From the NCBI GenBank assembly GCA_022575985.1, contig JAKSXM010000288.1, positions 2,135,501 to 2,199,500 on the forward strand: a DNA stretch of 64,000 bases, read 5' to 3'. Below the pieces are notes generated by a model, which saw only the letters and a list, made by a program, of their open reading frames with translations, did not search any database and was not told where the DNA came from. Shown piece after piece: positions 50,950 to 60,848 of this stretch. Origin of the DNA: Anagrus nilaparvatae (Eukaryota; Arthropoda; Insecta; Hymenoptera; Mymaridae). Numbering within the stretch: the first letter of the stretch is position 1; every line of letters begins with the position of its first letter. Position numbers and translations under genes: made by a program.

Positions 50950-52513
50950 TTAATTAAATTTTTTGAATTATTTTAAAAAATTTTTCTAAAAAAAAAATTG
51001 ATTTTATTTTTATTTTTCAATTAAATTGTAATGAAATTGTTTTTATATACTGTGCGCGTTAACCTTGAATGACATTCACGGAATCAATTTATAATTTCCA
51101 AAATAAAACTCCAAAATATAATAATAATTTTTTTTTCTCTTTAAACTCACGTAATTAAAAAATTTTTTTTTTAAGTATCCACAAATTTTTTAAATAAATT
51201 CATGCTAATTCATTAAAAATTTTTTTTAATTAATTAAAAAAAGATACCTTGAAAATTTTAATTTTCAATCTTAACTTTCAAGTTCAAGGTATGTTATTGG
51301 GTTAAATTTGAATTTTAGTTGTTAAAAACATTAAATCAAAACTTATATTTTAAACATTTATTTTTAAACTTTTCTTAATTCATAAAAATACGTTTTAAGT
51401 ATTTATCTTGTTTTGATATTAAGGGTCAACTCTTATCTCATTGAAATACATAAAATTATCAATGTATTTCAACGAAGAAGACTATTTATTCACGAAGGTT
51501 ATCAGTTAGGTGAAAATATTATAAATAATAAAAAAAAAATATGTAAAAAACTTGTATTTGAAATTGATAGCGTATATTTTTAATTTTTAAATTTTGATTA
51601 TTATTTTATTTAAGCTGATAATACTGACAATCATTTTATTATTTAATAGTTGAAAAGATAGCTGGATTATGTTACATAAAAAATGGTATTTTTAAGAAAT
51701 AAGCTATATAGTTACAGTGTGCTATAATTAGTCAAATTTGACTTAATCAGTAAATTATTTTTTATCTGTATATAAGTACAAAAAGATTGTTGTATAGCAT
51801 TGGTTTATGGCCAAAAATTATTTATTTTTTTTTTTACTAAGGTCAATGTTGAAAGAAAATTTTCTTTTTTTGCTTATGCAACAATCAATCAACATGGACG
51901 TGAATGATAATTATTTAAAGAATTTACTTCTGAATTCAACAAGTTAATTTTTTTTTTTTTTTAATTAATTAGATACGTAAAATCACGTGTTTTAAGTTAA
52001 TATAAAATATAGAAAAAAAATTTTTTATTGCTGTAATTAGCAAATAGATTACGTCATACTGTAGGTATATGATAAAATTTCGTCTATTTTTACATGTTTA
52101 AAAATTTGTTATATTTTTTTTAACGTTTAATAGGATCTTAATTAGTTTACAATTTAAAAAAAATTTATGAGAAAATTGTATTTAAATCTTTAATTTTTAA
52201 TAATTTTGTATTATTTATATTTAAAAAATATTAATTTTTAACACACAAAATGCATTAAAATTATGCAAAATTCTTACGGCGCACGCGCGTATTGACCTGC
52301 ATAGCAGAATGCATTTACAGATTTGTTTATATTTTACAGCTGATTAAAGGAGGGTTATTTTACACCTATTTTACCCCTATTTAACCTTTTAAAAGCATTT
52401 TGAATTACCTATAATCATTCCAGAAGAATTGATTATAAATAAAAAAGTATTAAGGAAAAAGAAAAGTTATCTTCAAATTTTATTTACAATTTTTATTTTT
52501 AATTTTTTAGAAA

Positions 52514-55092
52514 ATGCCAGCTGAAAAGTATGATAAACTCGAACCTGAGTTAAAAAAGGAATTGAAAGAAATTGCTGAAAGAATCGTTGCACCTGGAAAA
52601 GGAATTTTGGCAGCTGATGAATCTACAGCTACCATTGGCAAGCGACTAAAAGATATCAACACAGAGAATAATGAAGAAAATAGAAAAGCATACAGAGAAC
52701 TTTTGTTTACCACTAATAAAGTAAGTTTTCTTAATACTTATGTTTTTCATGATTAAAATTTATTTAAAATATTTTTAGGATGAAATCAGCAAATGCATTT
52801 CTGGTGTAATTCTTTTCCATGAAACTTTATATCAAAAAGCTGAAGATGGTACCCCATTCACAAAATTGATGGAAGAACGTGGGATTATTCCCGGAATTAA
52901 AGTTGACAAGGGTGTAGTACCTCTTTTTGGCACTGATGATGAATGCACAACCCAAGGTCTTGATGACCTTCAAGCCCGTTGCATCCAATACAAAAAAGAT
53001 GGATGCCATTTTGCTAAATGGCGTTGTGTCCTTAAAATTAAACCAGGATGTCCCAGTAAATTAGCTATTCTTGAAAATGCTAATGTTCTTGCTCGTTATG
53101 CATCAATTTGCCAAAGTGCTAGGATAGTTCCTATTGTTGAACCTGAAATCCTTCCTGATGGTGACCATGATCTTAAACGTTGCCAGGAAGTTACAGAAGA
53201 AGTACTCGCTGCTGTTTACAAGGTAATTTAATATTTGTTTTTGATGTTATTGATATTTAGAGAAAAATCACAAATAATAAATTGAAAAATACGATTAACT
53301 ACTAATTCAATATTTTAGGCCTTAGCAGATCATAATGTTTACCTTGAAGGAACCTTATTAAAACCAAATATGGTAACACCTGGACAAAGTCATCCAACTA
53401 AGGCTACACCACAAGAAATTGCTGCAGCTACTGTAACAGCCTTAAGCCGCAGAGTTCCACCAGCAGTAACTGGTGTTACTTTCTTAAGTGGTGGTCAATC
53501 TGAAGAAGAGGCATCTGTCAATCTTGATGCTATTAACAAATTCCCTGGCAGGAAACCATGGGCCCTTACATTCAGTTATGGACGTGCCCTTCAAGCTTCA
53601 GTACTCCGTGCATGGCAAGGAAAGAAAGAAAATGTTGGTGCTGGGCAAGACGAACTTATTAAGAGAGCTAAGGTATGTCTAAAAATTTTTACTTTGTCAC
53701 TCTAATATTTGCATTATATTTGTTTTTTATTAATATTTTGTTTTTAATATTAGATTTTATTGATTTATTTTTTAAATATTTTAATTTTTTTATTAAATAT
53801 CAATTGTATGTAATTTTATTTTTTATTATAATTTTTTTTTTTTTTTTTGTTTTTAACTCTTATATAGTAAATGGACTAAATTATACTTCTGTTAATGATT
53901 TTTTTTCAAACCTCAACATTTTTATTTTTAAGTAATAAAAAATTATTAATAGAAGTTATTAAAAAACTGCTCTATAATCAAATTTAGATAAATTTTAAAA
54001 AAGAGTGATTTGTAGTCGATTTACTAAAGGTTTAAAATATTTCAATTTTTTTATTCATTTTTTTTGCTAGTGTATTATAGATTTGTTACAAATACTGTAA
54101 TGATAATTTGAATTTTTGTTTAAAAGTTTTTGAATAGTCTTTTAAATTTTTTTCAATTCCACATTTTTTGCTAAAAAAAAAACCAAATTTTTTTTTCATT
54201 GTAACTAATACTGTGTTTAATCATTAATTTGAAATTCATTATTGTTTATCATCAAAATAATGAATCGTTTATTACATTATTGCTCAATAAAGTAAATAAT
54301 ATTTCATCATAATTAGCATAAATTGTTATTAAAATAATTTGGCACATAATATATAACATTTAATCTTGACAAGCAAGAATATTATCAATAAAATTGATAA
54401 AAATTTTGTCTATTTTCTTATCTCAGCAAATAAACAAATAAGCATAGAATCAAAAATCAAACAGTATTTTTTTTCAGAAGCCAATGACCTTAGCATATTT
54501 TTAATTTTATTTATGTAGTTAATCATTTAGTTGCATGCATTTGTTCTTGTTTGCTTCTTTAGGCCAATGCCGCAGCCTGCCAAGGCAAGTATGTAGCTGG
54601 CAGCATTGCTAGTAAAGCTGGTAACACCTCTTTGTTTGTGACAGCACACAAATATTAAAAAAAAATCATTTTTTCCAAATATTTTTTTTTTCAATGTAAC
54701 TGACATTTTTAATCCAGTAAGTACCATTCGAAAAATAAAAATTAAGATTTTTTTATTCATTAATTTCTGAGCTAAAAAATTTTTATTAAAATTTAATCAT
54801 AAATATTTTTGTTTTTGCATTTATTTTATAAATTATAATAATAATATAATAATTTTATAAATTTATAAATTATCATATTACATTAAATTAAAACTTTTTT
54901 GTGAACTAACAATTAATATCATTACTTTAATAAAAAACTTACTAATATTAAAACTAATTTATTTAAATTAAATTATAATTGACAATTTTATATTAATAGG
55001 CCAACAGTGAAGCATCACTTGGAAAATATGCAGGAGGTATTAAAGGAGCAGCTGGCGATGCTGGATTATTCGTTGCAAATCACGCTTATTAA
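52514..55092 (+). CDS. Ald: Fructose-bisphosphate aldolase, class I, with two alternative last exons
   Basis: A glycolytic/gluconeogenic enzyme that cleaves fructose 1,6-bisphosphate to dihydroxyacetone phosphate and glyceraldehyde 3-phosphate through a Lys Schiff base. Common exons: 52514-52720, 52779-53222 and 53319-53672 (335 residues). They are followed by either 54563-54658 (366 aa total) or 55000-55092 (365 aa total). Family signatures: [16 protein letters not shown] near residue 30; [57 protein letters not shown]; the active-site lysine (about residue 232) in [16 protein letters not shown]; and [13 protein letters not shown]. Both alternative ends finish in Tyr, the conserved catalytic C terminus. 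The length fits the 363-365 aa family norm. The start ATG lies 3 nt after an acceptor; the 5' UTR is therefore spliced. Confidence 0.98.
54563..54658 (+). CDS. Ald: Aldolase alternative last exon A
   Basis: A 96-bp terminal exon after TTGCTTCTTTAG, encoding [14 protein letters not shown]... and ending FVTAHKY-stop. It has its own poly(A) signal AATAAA at 54734-54739, about 75 bp past the stop. It can join only instead of exon B, because it ends in a stop codon. It differs from exon B at many positions but keeps the G-K-Y, the G..A spacing and the terminal Tyr. Its G+C content is somewhat higher than exon B's. Confidence 0.92.
   Translation, partial: ANAAACQGKYVAGSIASKAGNTSLFVTAHKY
55000..55092 (+). 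CDS. Ald: Aldolase alternative last exon B
   Basis: A 93-bp terminal exon after TATATTAATAG, encoding [20 protein letters not shown] then [14 protein letters not shown]. This resembles the common animal aldolase tail (LGKYxG...[10 protein letters not shown]). A poly(A) signal AATAAA lies at 55154-55159. Using it skips exon A, giving an intron of 1327 bp from 53673. Tandem alternative 3' exons of aldolase are known in Drosophila, where isoforms differ by tissue. Confidence 0.93.
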   Translation, partial: ANSEASLGKYAGGIKGAAGDAGLFVANHAY

Positions 55093-56012
55093 ATAAAAAA
55101 CTTTCAAAAAAAATTATGTGCAAACAAAGAATGAAAAAGTTTAGAATGCTAGAAATAAATATTATTAATAATTATACAATTTTGATTTATAATAATTGAT
55201 ATACATTGTTTTTAAAATATATGATTTTTACTTATGTTAATTTTTATAAATAATTAATATAAAATGACCATAAATTTATAATTTTATTTTAATAAAGTAC
55301 AACATTTAAATATTCTTATTGTTACCTAGTATTGCTTAAAAAAATGCATGTATTTAAAATTTTTTTTAAATATTTACAAGTGATGTGATACAGAGATTAA
55401 AAATAATTGAAATCATGTTTGTCTGAATTTTAAATACAATTTTGATGAATAATGTTAATTTTTTAAATGATATAAACTAAAATTTTTTTGTAATTATTTA
55501 TTTATTGTTATTGTTTTCATATATATTTTGAATGTACATAATAAATTTTATAAAATATCCATGTAAAATTCTTTAAAGATTTACTCCTATGATTAATCAA
55601 TTATATTTACAGTTTACTAAGAACGTGGTATAAAACTGAATAAATTTTTAAAAACTTATGTATATTATGAAAGATAACTGTATATTTTATTGTTAATTGT
55701 ATAAATATGTCATCCTATTAAATATAAATTCAGGCATATATTTATTTGTTACTTTATTTTTTTACCCTTACTGCTTTAATGTACTGAATACTAAGAAAAC
55801 TATTATTAATTAAAAATATCTTATCTTCTTAAGGTAATTTTAAACGTGGAATTCATATGAAAAAATATTCTTGTTTATCCTATAATAAAAACCATATTAT
55901 GATAATGACATTTCTCAGAATTAATACTAAAATAGTAAGGTACACATTGCATTTTATTCGGACTTCTAGGTTTGTTTTTCAAATAAAAACAAAGAAAATT
56001 AAGAAAAAAAAC
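55093..56012. other. Aldolase 3' UTR and AT-rich spacer
   Basis: The 3' UTR of the exon B transcript, with AATAAA at 55154-55159, then AT-rich spacer. No gene or RNA structure recognised. Confidence 0.5.
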
Positions 56013-56564
56013 TTATAACCGGTTTGTGTAAACACAACCAAAATGCATGGAACATGTTTACTTAGCTGAGTGATAACCCGGGTTATTCCAAGTCCCCAAA
56101 TCGAAATTGATCAAAGTCCCTAAACTTATTCTAAATCTCAAAATTGAAATTATTTAAAGTCTCGTTTGATCCCCCTCCCTTCCTTAAAATGGATTTATTT
56201 GACCCCCCCCCTTAATTTTCAAGTTCTTGAGGTACCCCCTCCCTAGAAATCGAAATTGATCAAAGTCCCTAAACTTATTCTAAATCTCAAAATTGAAATT
56301 ATTTAAAGTCTCGTTTGATCCCCCTCCCTTCCTTAAAATGGACTTATTTGACCCCCCCCCCCCTTAATTTTCAAGTTCTTGAGGTACCCCCTCCCTAGAA
56401 ATCGAAATTGATCAAAGTCCCTAAACTTATTCTAAATCTCAAAATTGAAATTATTTAAAGTCTCGTTTGATCCCCCCCTTCCTTAAAATGGACTTATTTG
56501 ACCCCCCCTTAATTTTCAAGTTCTTGAGGTACCCCCTCCCTAGAAACATGTTCCATGTTAAAAT
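56013..56564 (+). mobile_element. Array-bearing element, copy 1
   Basis: The left end reads TTATAACCGGTTTGTGTAA, then ATGCATGGAACATGTTTAC; the right end reads AAACATGTTCCATGTTAAAA. The inner parts of the two ends are inverted complements (GGAACATGTT/AACATGTTCC). The interior is three tandem units of about 150 bp (56098-56246, 56247-56398, 56399-56543) that differ mainly in the length of C runs. The same ends flank a quite different array at 57935-58315. It looks like a non-autonomous element whose interior turns over by tandem amplification. The class is not assigned and no ORF is credible. Confidence 0.65.
56098..56543 (+). repeat. Three-unit tandem repeat, about 150 bp per unit, C-tract-rich
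   Basis: Units of 149, 152 and 145 bp, nearly identical except for poly-C lengths. Each begins AAATCGAAATTGATCAAAGT and ends CTTGAGGTACCCCCTCCCTA. Within a unit, weaker sub-repeats of the AAATYGAAATT..TCAAAGTCYC kind can be seen, suggesting an older, shorter period. Runs of five to twelve Cs make the minus strand strikingly G-tract-rich for this AT-rich region. Confidence 0.9.
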
Positions 56565-57934
56565 CCTATTCACCCTGTCCTATATTATAACCCTGCTCAA
56601 CTATTGTTTTATGAGATTTGCCCATATAAGGCGGTATGCTTTATATTAATATTAAATTCTATGAAATTATTTCGTTGGTCTTTGGATTCAGCAACCTCAA
56701 AAACCCCCGTGGGATATACATTTTGGGGGGTAAAAAATATGATTTATTTTTCGAATAATAACTTTTAATAAAAAGGCATCATAAAATTTTTTTTAAAAAT
56801 TAATTAAGTTATTTTGACCCCTGAAATACCTTTGAATGTAAAAAAAAATAAATAAAAGAAAATTTTATAAAAATGTGTATAAATATATTTTTTCCAAAAC
56901 TAATTTTATTTATGAAATAATTTACAATTGCTACATTAAGTAGTAAAAGTCTGGATTTTTAAGTAGTAAAGGTCATCCAATTCGTAAGTAGTAAAAGTCC
57001 TTTATTCCACAAGTAGTAACAGTCCTGCTCATGCAAGACACAATATAATATAAATGCTTGCCAGTGAATACTCGGTAAATATACAGTATGTATATGAGAA
57101 TAATTTTTAAACCTATATGTATAATATTTATAATTTAAAAGATAAAAAATTTATTAGTTCATAAATGACATTGTACATTTGAATCACACGAAACCTTGTC
57201 AACTTGATCTTACCTGAACTTTTATAATTATAAAATACAATATAGTTTTAATATAAAATGAGGGCAATAATATTTTATCAAATTTTTTATATTCTCTTTA
57301 ATCGTACGTGACCTTATTTTCTTTGTAAATTTTTTTCAGTCAAGGTACTTATTTAATTTATATAAAAATGCTGATATTTAGCAAATTTTAAATAAGAATA
57401 TATTTTTTAAAATAATTTTTTTAACAATTTTATTTATGCATGAAATTAATTTTAATTTCTGTAAAAATCAATAAAGTTAATGATGTTTAAATAATAAAGG
57501 CAATCAGAAAAATTAAAAAATTAAAAATTCAAGGTTTATAATGTTTATATAAATTATATTTTTTATATTGATTAAATCATGAATCTATACATGAGTTATT
57601 CCATCATAACTGGGACCAAGGTGGACAGATGGTCATGATAATTGGTCAAAACTATTTTTTTCGAAAGTGCAACAAAAAGTAATTTCTCGATTTTTAGCAT
57701 CCATTTTTGTGTTTTTGTCCCTTTTTTAGTGAAATGTTTCAAAATTTATTTCTTATTGCTACCAAATCATTATTTAAATTGAAAAATATTTTTCTACTCA
57801 TTCGAAATTTTCCGAGGAATCCGAATTTTCAGTCAAATTTTTATTTGATTGCATGACTTTGAGGAAAATTAGTAATTAAAAAAAAATATTTTTTTAATCT
57901 GGAGCTTCCATAGATTTTTTTAGGCAAACAAAAT
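56565..57934. other. AT-rich spacer with a 25-bp tandem repeat
   Basis: Contains four tandem units of about 25 bp at 56938-57034, each starting AAGTAGTAAMAGTC or a close variant. Otherwise I see AT-rich sequence without exon signals. The segment 57600-57930 is less AT-rich and could be an old repeat. Confidence 0.5.
56938..57034 (+). repeat. 25-bp tandem repeat, four units
   Basis: Units start at 56938, 56961, 56986 and 57011 (23, 25, 25 and 24 bp). They share AAGTAGTAAAAGTC and diverge in the 3' half. The period equals that of the array at 58101-58225, although the consensus differs. Confidence 0.8.
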
Positions 57935-58315
57935 TTATAACCGGTTTGTGTAACTATGCAACCAACTAGCATGGAACATGTTCACTTATAACACTGATAA
58001 TAAAATATCTATTAAAATTAAATAAATTTTCAAATCATTATTGTTTTTTAAATGATATGAATTTATTTTTTATTCATTTTTACAATAAATTCTTTAAAAA
58101 TTCTGCACCAATGGTCGCTAGGTACTTCTGCACCAAAAGCTCCTTAGGACTTAAGCACCAATGGTCCCTAGGTACTTCTGCACTAAAAGTTCCTGGGTAC
58201 TTCTGCACCAAAGGTCTCTAAATCGAAAATATTCTAAGTCAATATTTCACCTCCCCCCCTTCCGATCCAGACTTTTTCAAATACCCCATTCAATGAACAA
58301 GTTCCATGTTAAAAA
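57935..58315 (+). mobile_element. Array-bearing element, copy 2
   Basis: The left end is TTATAACCGGTTTGTGTAA, then CAACCAACTAGCATGGAACA and TGTTCACTTA. The right end is AAGTTCCATGTTAAAA. Both match copy 1 at 56013-56564. Here the interior holds five 25-bp tandem units (58101-58225) instead of 150-bp units, followed by a pyrimidine-rich CACCTCCCCCCCTTCC stretch that echoes the C-rich interior of copy 1. Confidence 0.65.
58101..58225 (+). repeat. Five-unit 25-bp tandem array
   Basis: Exactly five 25-bp units starting at 58101, 58126, 58151, 58176 and 58201, each close to TTCTGCACCAAWGGTCCCTA plus GGTAC. Odd and even units alternate slightly (CAATGGTC against AAAAGCTC/AAAAGTTC), suggesting amplification as a 50-bp dimer. 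Confidence 0.85.
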
Positions 58316-59685
58316 GTTGATTATAAAATAAAAATTGCAAGCTCAACCATAAGAAAGTAAAACCTATTTCGAGATATTTGAACACAAAGACAAAATTATA
58401 AGTAATGATTTTTCGCGAATACGCGTTCAAATCAACTTTTGGACCTCGGAGTCAAACTCTGCGAGAAATTTCGAACAAAGTAATAAGAACATATTAGAAA
58501 AATTTTATCAAATGTAATGTAAGCATTTGGTGGCAATAAAAAGAAAATCTTGAGTCGATTTACAAAAAAAGGCCGAAAACACAAACCAAACATATGAAAA
58601 ATCAGTATTAGAAATTTGTCGTAAAAATATTGAGCTGTTTTACCGAGATTAAGATGTATTGATGTTCCTAATTGTTATTTATAGCTATATTTTATATTTA
58701 TTTATTTATCTATTGACTGTGATAAAAATTATCGTACCAAAATCAATTGGCAGAAATTAATTAAATAATTAATGCTATGCTACCCTGACCATTGCTCTAC
58801 CTTATTACTTTTTTCTATTCTTTTTCTTTTTAATTTTTTAATTATTCAGACTTTCATTTGGTTTTGTTAATTTTAAATTCTAAAAAGCTATATTATAAAA
58901 ATGTTTAATTTCCCAATCAGGTAACAGTGAAATCAAAAAACGAAAACGCCTATCAAATTTCGAGTTTTAGACCCAAAGAGTTCAAAATTGATCAAAAGAC
59001 TTATTTTTAGTAACTCCTTGGAACAAAAATATTTTGAACCAACTTTGTCCCAATTGATGTCGAATTCCTCACATAACATTTTTCAAATATTTACAAACAA
59101 AATTTACACAAGTCTAAAGTTATAAAAAAATAAAAATCAATATTTTTCAAGATAAAAAAATAATTATAATTCATATTAAAAATTTTCCACATTTGATATT
59201 CCTCATTTGATATTCCATATTTGATTTTCCTGATTTTATGATTAATTATGTACTTTATTTTTAGTGGTTACCTAATAAAATATTTAAAAATTTGTATTTT
59301 TTTGAGCAAAAATAAATGCGTTTAATTATTAACCTTTCCTTATTTATTTTTACATTTACATAGATATGTTTAGTTAAAATCATTTGATGACAAGTTATTT
59401 CTGCTGATTAAACTCACAAATTAATGAAATTGTTTGCATTCAGATTTAATGTAAGATTAGACTAACTGAAATCGAGTTTTGAAATTAAATTACGTAAATC
59501 AATTGTTTAATAATTTAAGATTTTAGCATTGGTTGAATTTATTTGCTTAAAAACTGCTTAACAATAAAAACAATCAACAATTCTGTGTAAAATTCGTTGT
59601 AAATTAAAGTTCTTAAAAATTATTCAATTATTTTAAAAATTACTCTCACGTGCACAAAATTTATAGAATCGATTAATTAAATAAA
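58316..59685. other. AT-rich spacer, no gene seen
   Basis: No exon or element boundary is supported. 58370-58650 is less AT-rich and has motifs such as GCGAATACGCG and GACCTCGGAGTC, so it may be an old repeat or a regulatory patch. The minus-strand gene that follows needs a 3' UTR on the right edge; no clear AATAAA was found close to its stop. Confidence 0.4.
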
Positions 59686-60141
59686 TTATAAGTCACTATA
59701 ATTTTCATAACTGCTTTCATAACTATTATGATAACCATTATCATTATTTTCATTGATGATATCATAGTTTTCGTTGTTGGTATCATAATTTTCGTTGCTG
59801 CTATCATAGTCATCGTTACTGCTATCATAACTTTCAATGGTTTTATCATCTATATCATAATTTTCATAGCTTTTATCATCTAAATCATAACTGTTAGCAT
59901 AGTTATCATAACTTTCATCAATATTTCCATAACTTTCATCAATACCATAACTCTCGTCTAAATTACCATAAGGCTTGTAATTTTCATTAACATAATCTAA
60001 ATTAAAACCATCCATCATGTATGAATTCTTAAAATATTCAAAATTATCAATTTCGTTACTCAAATTATTCAATCCACCAAAAAAAGTACTTGATGCCAAT
60101 CTTAAATTAGTTATTAATAATAAAATAATCAATAACTTCAT
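59686..60141 (-). CDS. Secreted Tyr/Asp/Asn-rich repetitive protein, unrecognised
   Basis: A single-exon frame of 151 codons, unusually long and clean for this AT-rich sequence. Residues 1 to about 19 form a good signal peptide (MKLLIILLLITNLRLASS). The mature part has no cysteine, is strongly acidic and carries about 20 tyrosines, nearly all next to Asp, Glu, Asn or Ser. From about residue 60 it is made of degenerate repeats: NxDESYG/D three times, then (D/E)xYDSSN/YDTNNENYD types. A minus-strand TATAAATA box lies at 60214-60221, about 75 bp upstream of the ATG, which fits a short 5' UTR. I know no homologue. Tyr in acidic context suits sulfation or oxidative cross-linking (silk, glue, cuticle or secretion), but this is inference. 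Low complexity leaves some doubt that it is expressed. Confidence 0.62.
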   Translation of the reverse strand: MKLLIILLLITNLRLASSTFFGGLNNLSNEIDNFEYFKNSYMMDGFNLDYVNENYKPYGNLDESYGIDESYGNIDESYDNYANSYDLDDKSYENYDIDDKTIESYDSSNDDYDSSNENYDTNNENYDIINENNDNGYHNSYESSYENYSDL

Positions 60142-60213
60142 TGCTTGTATCTTGATTTTATTAAGAATTATAATAATTGGCTGCTCTAAAAATTAATTGA
60201 AAATTTTTTATCA

Positions 60214-60221
60214 TATTTATA
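60214..60221 (-). promoter_or_regulatory. TATA box of the secreted Tyr-rich protein gene
   Basis: The minus strand reads ACTATAAATATGA. The box lies 73 bp 5' of the start codon, leaving about 45 nt of 5' UTR if transcription starts 25-30 bp downstream. TATA boxes are frequent by chance in AT-rich DNA; the spacing is what supports this one. Confidence 0.45.
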
Positions 60222-60460
60222 GTTCAGAATTTTTAAAATAAGTAATTTTTTACCTTTTAATAAATGTTTAAAATTAGAACTAAATTTTAAATTAAATTTT
60301 TATTCATAAAACAGGTAAATGGGACTTTTTAGTTCCACAGTTAAACATTTACTACAGAAATTACATATTGTAAATAAATATATCAATAATATATTAGGAT
60401 CAATGTCAAACTATACGTTCATGACCATTTATAATTTTTATTTATAATAAATTTAAAAAG

Positions 60461-60848
60461 TACACTGTAAAAAGTAACTTTCTTATATTAACAAAAAAAT
60501 TAGAACATTTTTGAAAAATCGTAAATTTACTAAATTTAGTATATTAACAAAGAATTCGAGTATTCTTGATTTTTTTTTTGAATTCGCGAAAAAAATTGAT
60601 AATTTACAATTTCTTTTCGAAAATTTACATAAAATAGTTGTAAATTTCCGAAAAATAGTTGTGAATTACAACTTTTTTCGTAAAATCGCAAAAAAAAATT
60701 GAGAATTTTCGAATTTTTCGATAATATACTAAATTTAGTAAATTTACGATTTTTATCGAATATTTACAAAATTTTTTGAAAATTCACTAATTTTTCGAAA
60801 AAATTCTATTTTTTTTGTAAATCTAAGAAAGTTACTTTTTACAGTGTA
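60461..60848. mobile_element. TA-flanked MITE with perfect 25-bp inverted ends
   Basis: TACACTGTAAAAAGTAACTT plus TCTTA at 60461-60485 is the exact reverse complement of 60824-60848. The terminal TA is most simply the target duplication, leaving ends that begin CACTGTAAAAAGT and a core of 384 bp (60463-60846). The interior is AT-rich with repeated TTTCGAAAAA-like motifs and weak further symmetry. Perfect ends suggest a young copy. This is a Tc1/mariner-type MITE by its TA duplication. Similar AAATTTACxxTTTTTCG sequence recurs at 63.44-63.66 kb. Confidence 0.85.

Noticed and set aside
53675..53935. Phe/Ile-rich frame after the third aldolase exon
   Set aside because: Low-complexity reading of the T-rich intron that begins at the 53673 donor.
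56098..56543. Possible CRISPR-like array
   Set aside because: The units are contiguous, with no spacers, and of about 150 bp in a eukaryotic genome. It is an ordinary tandem repeat.
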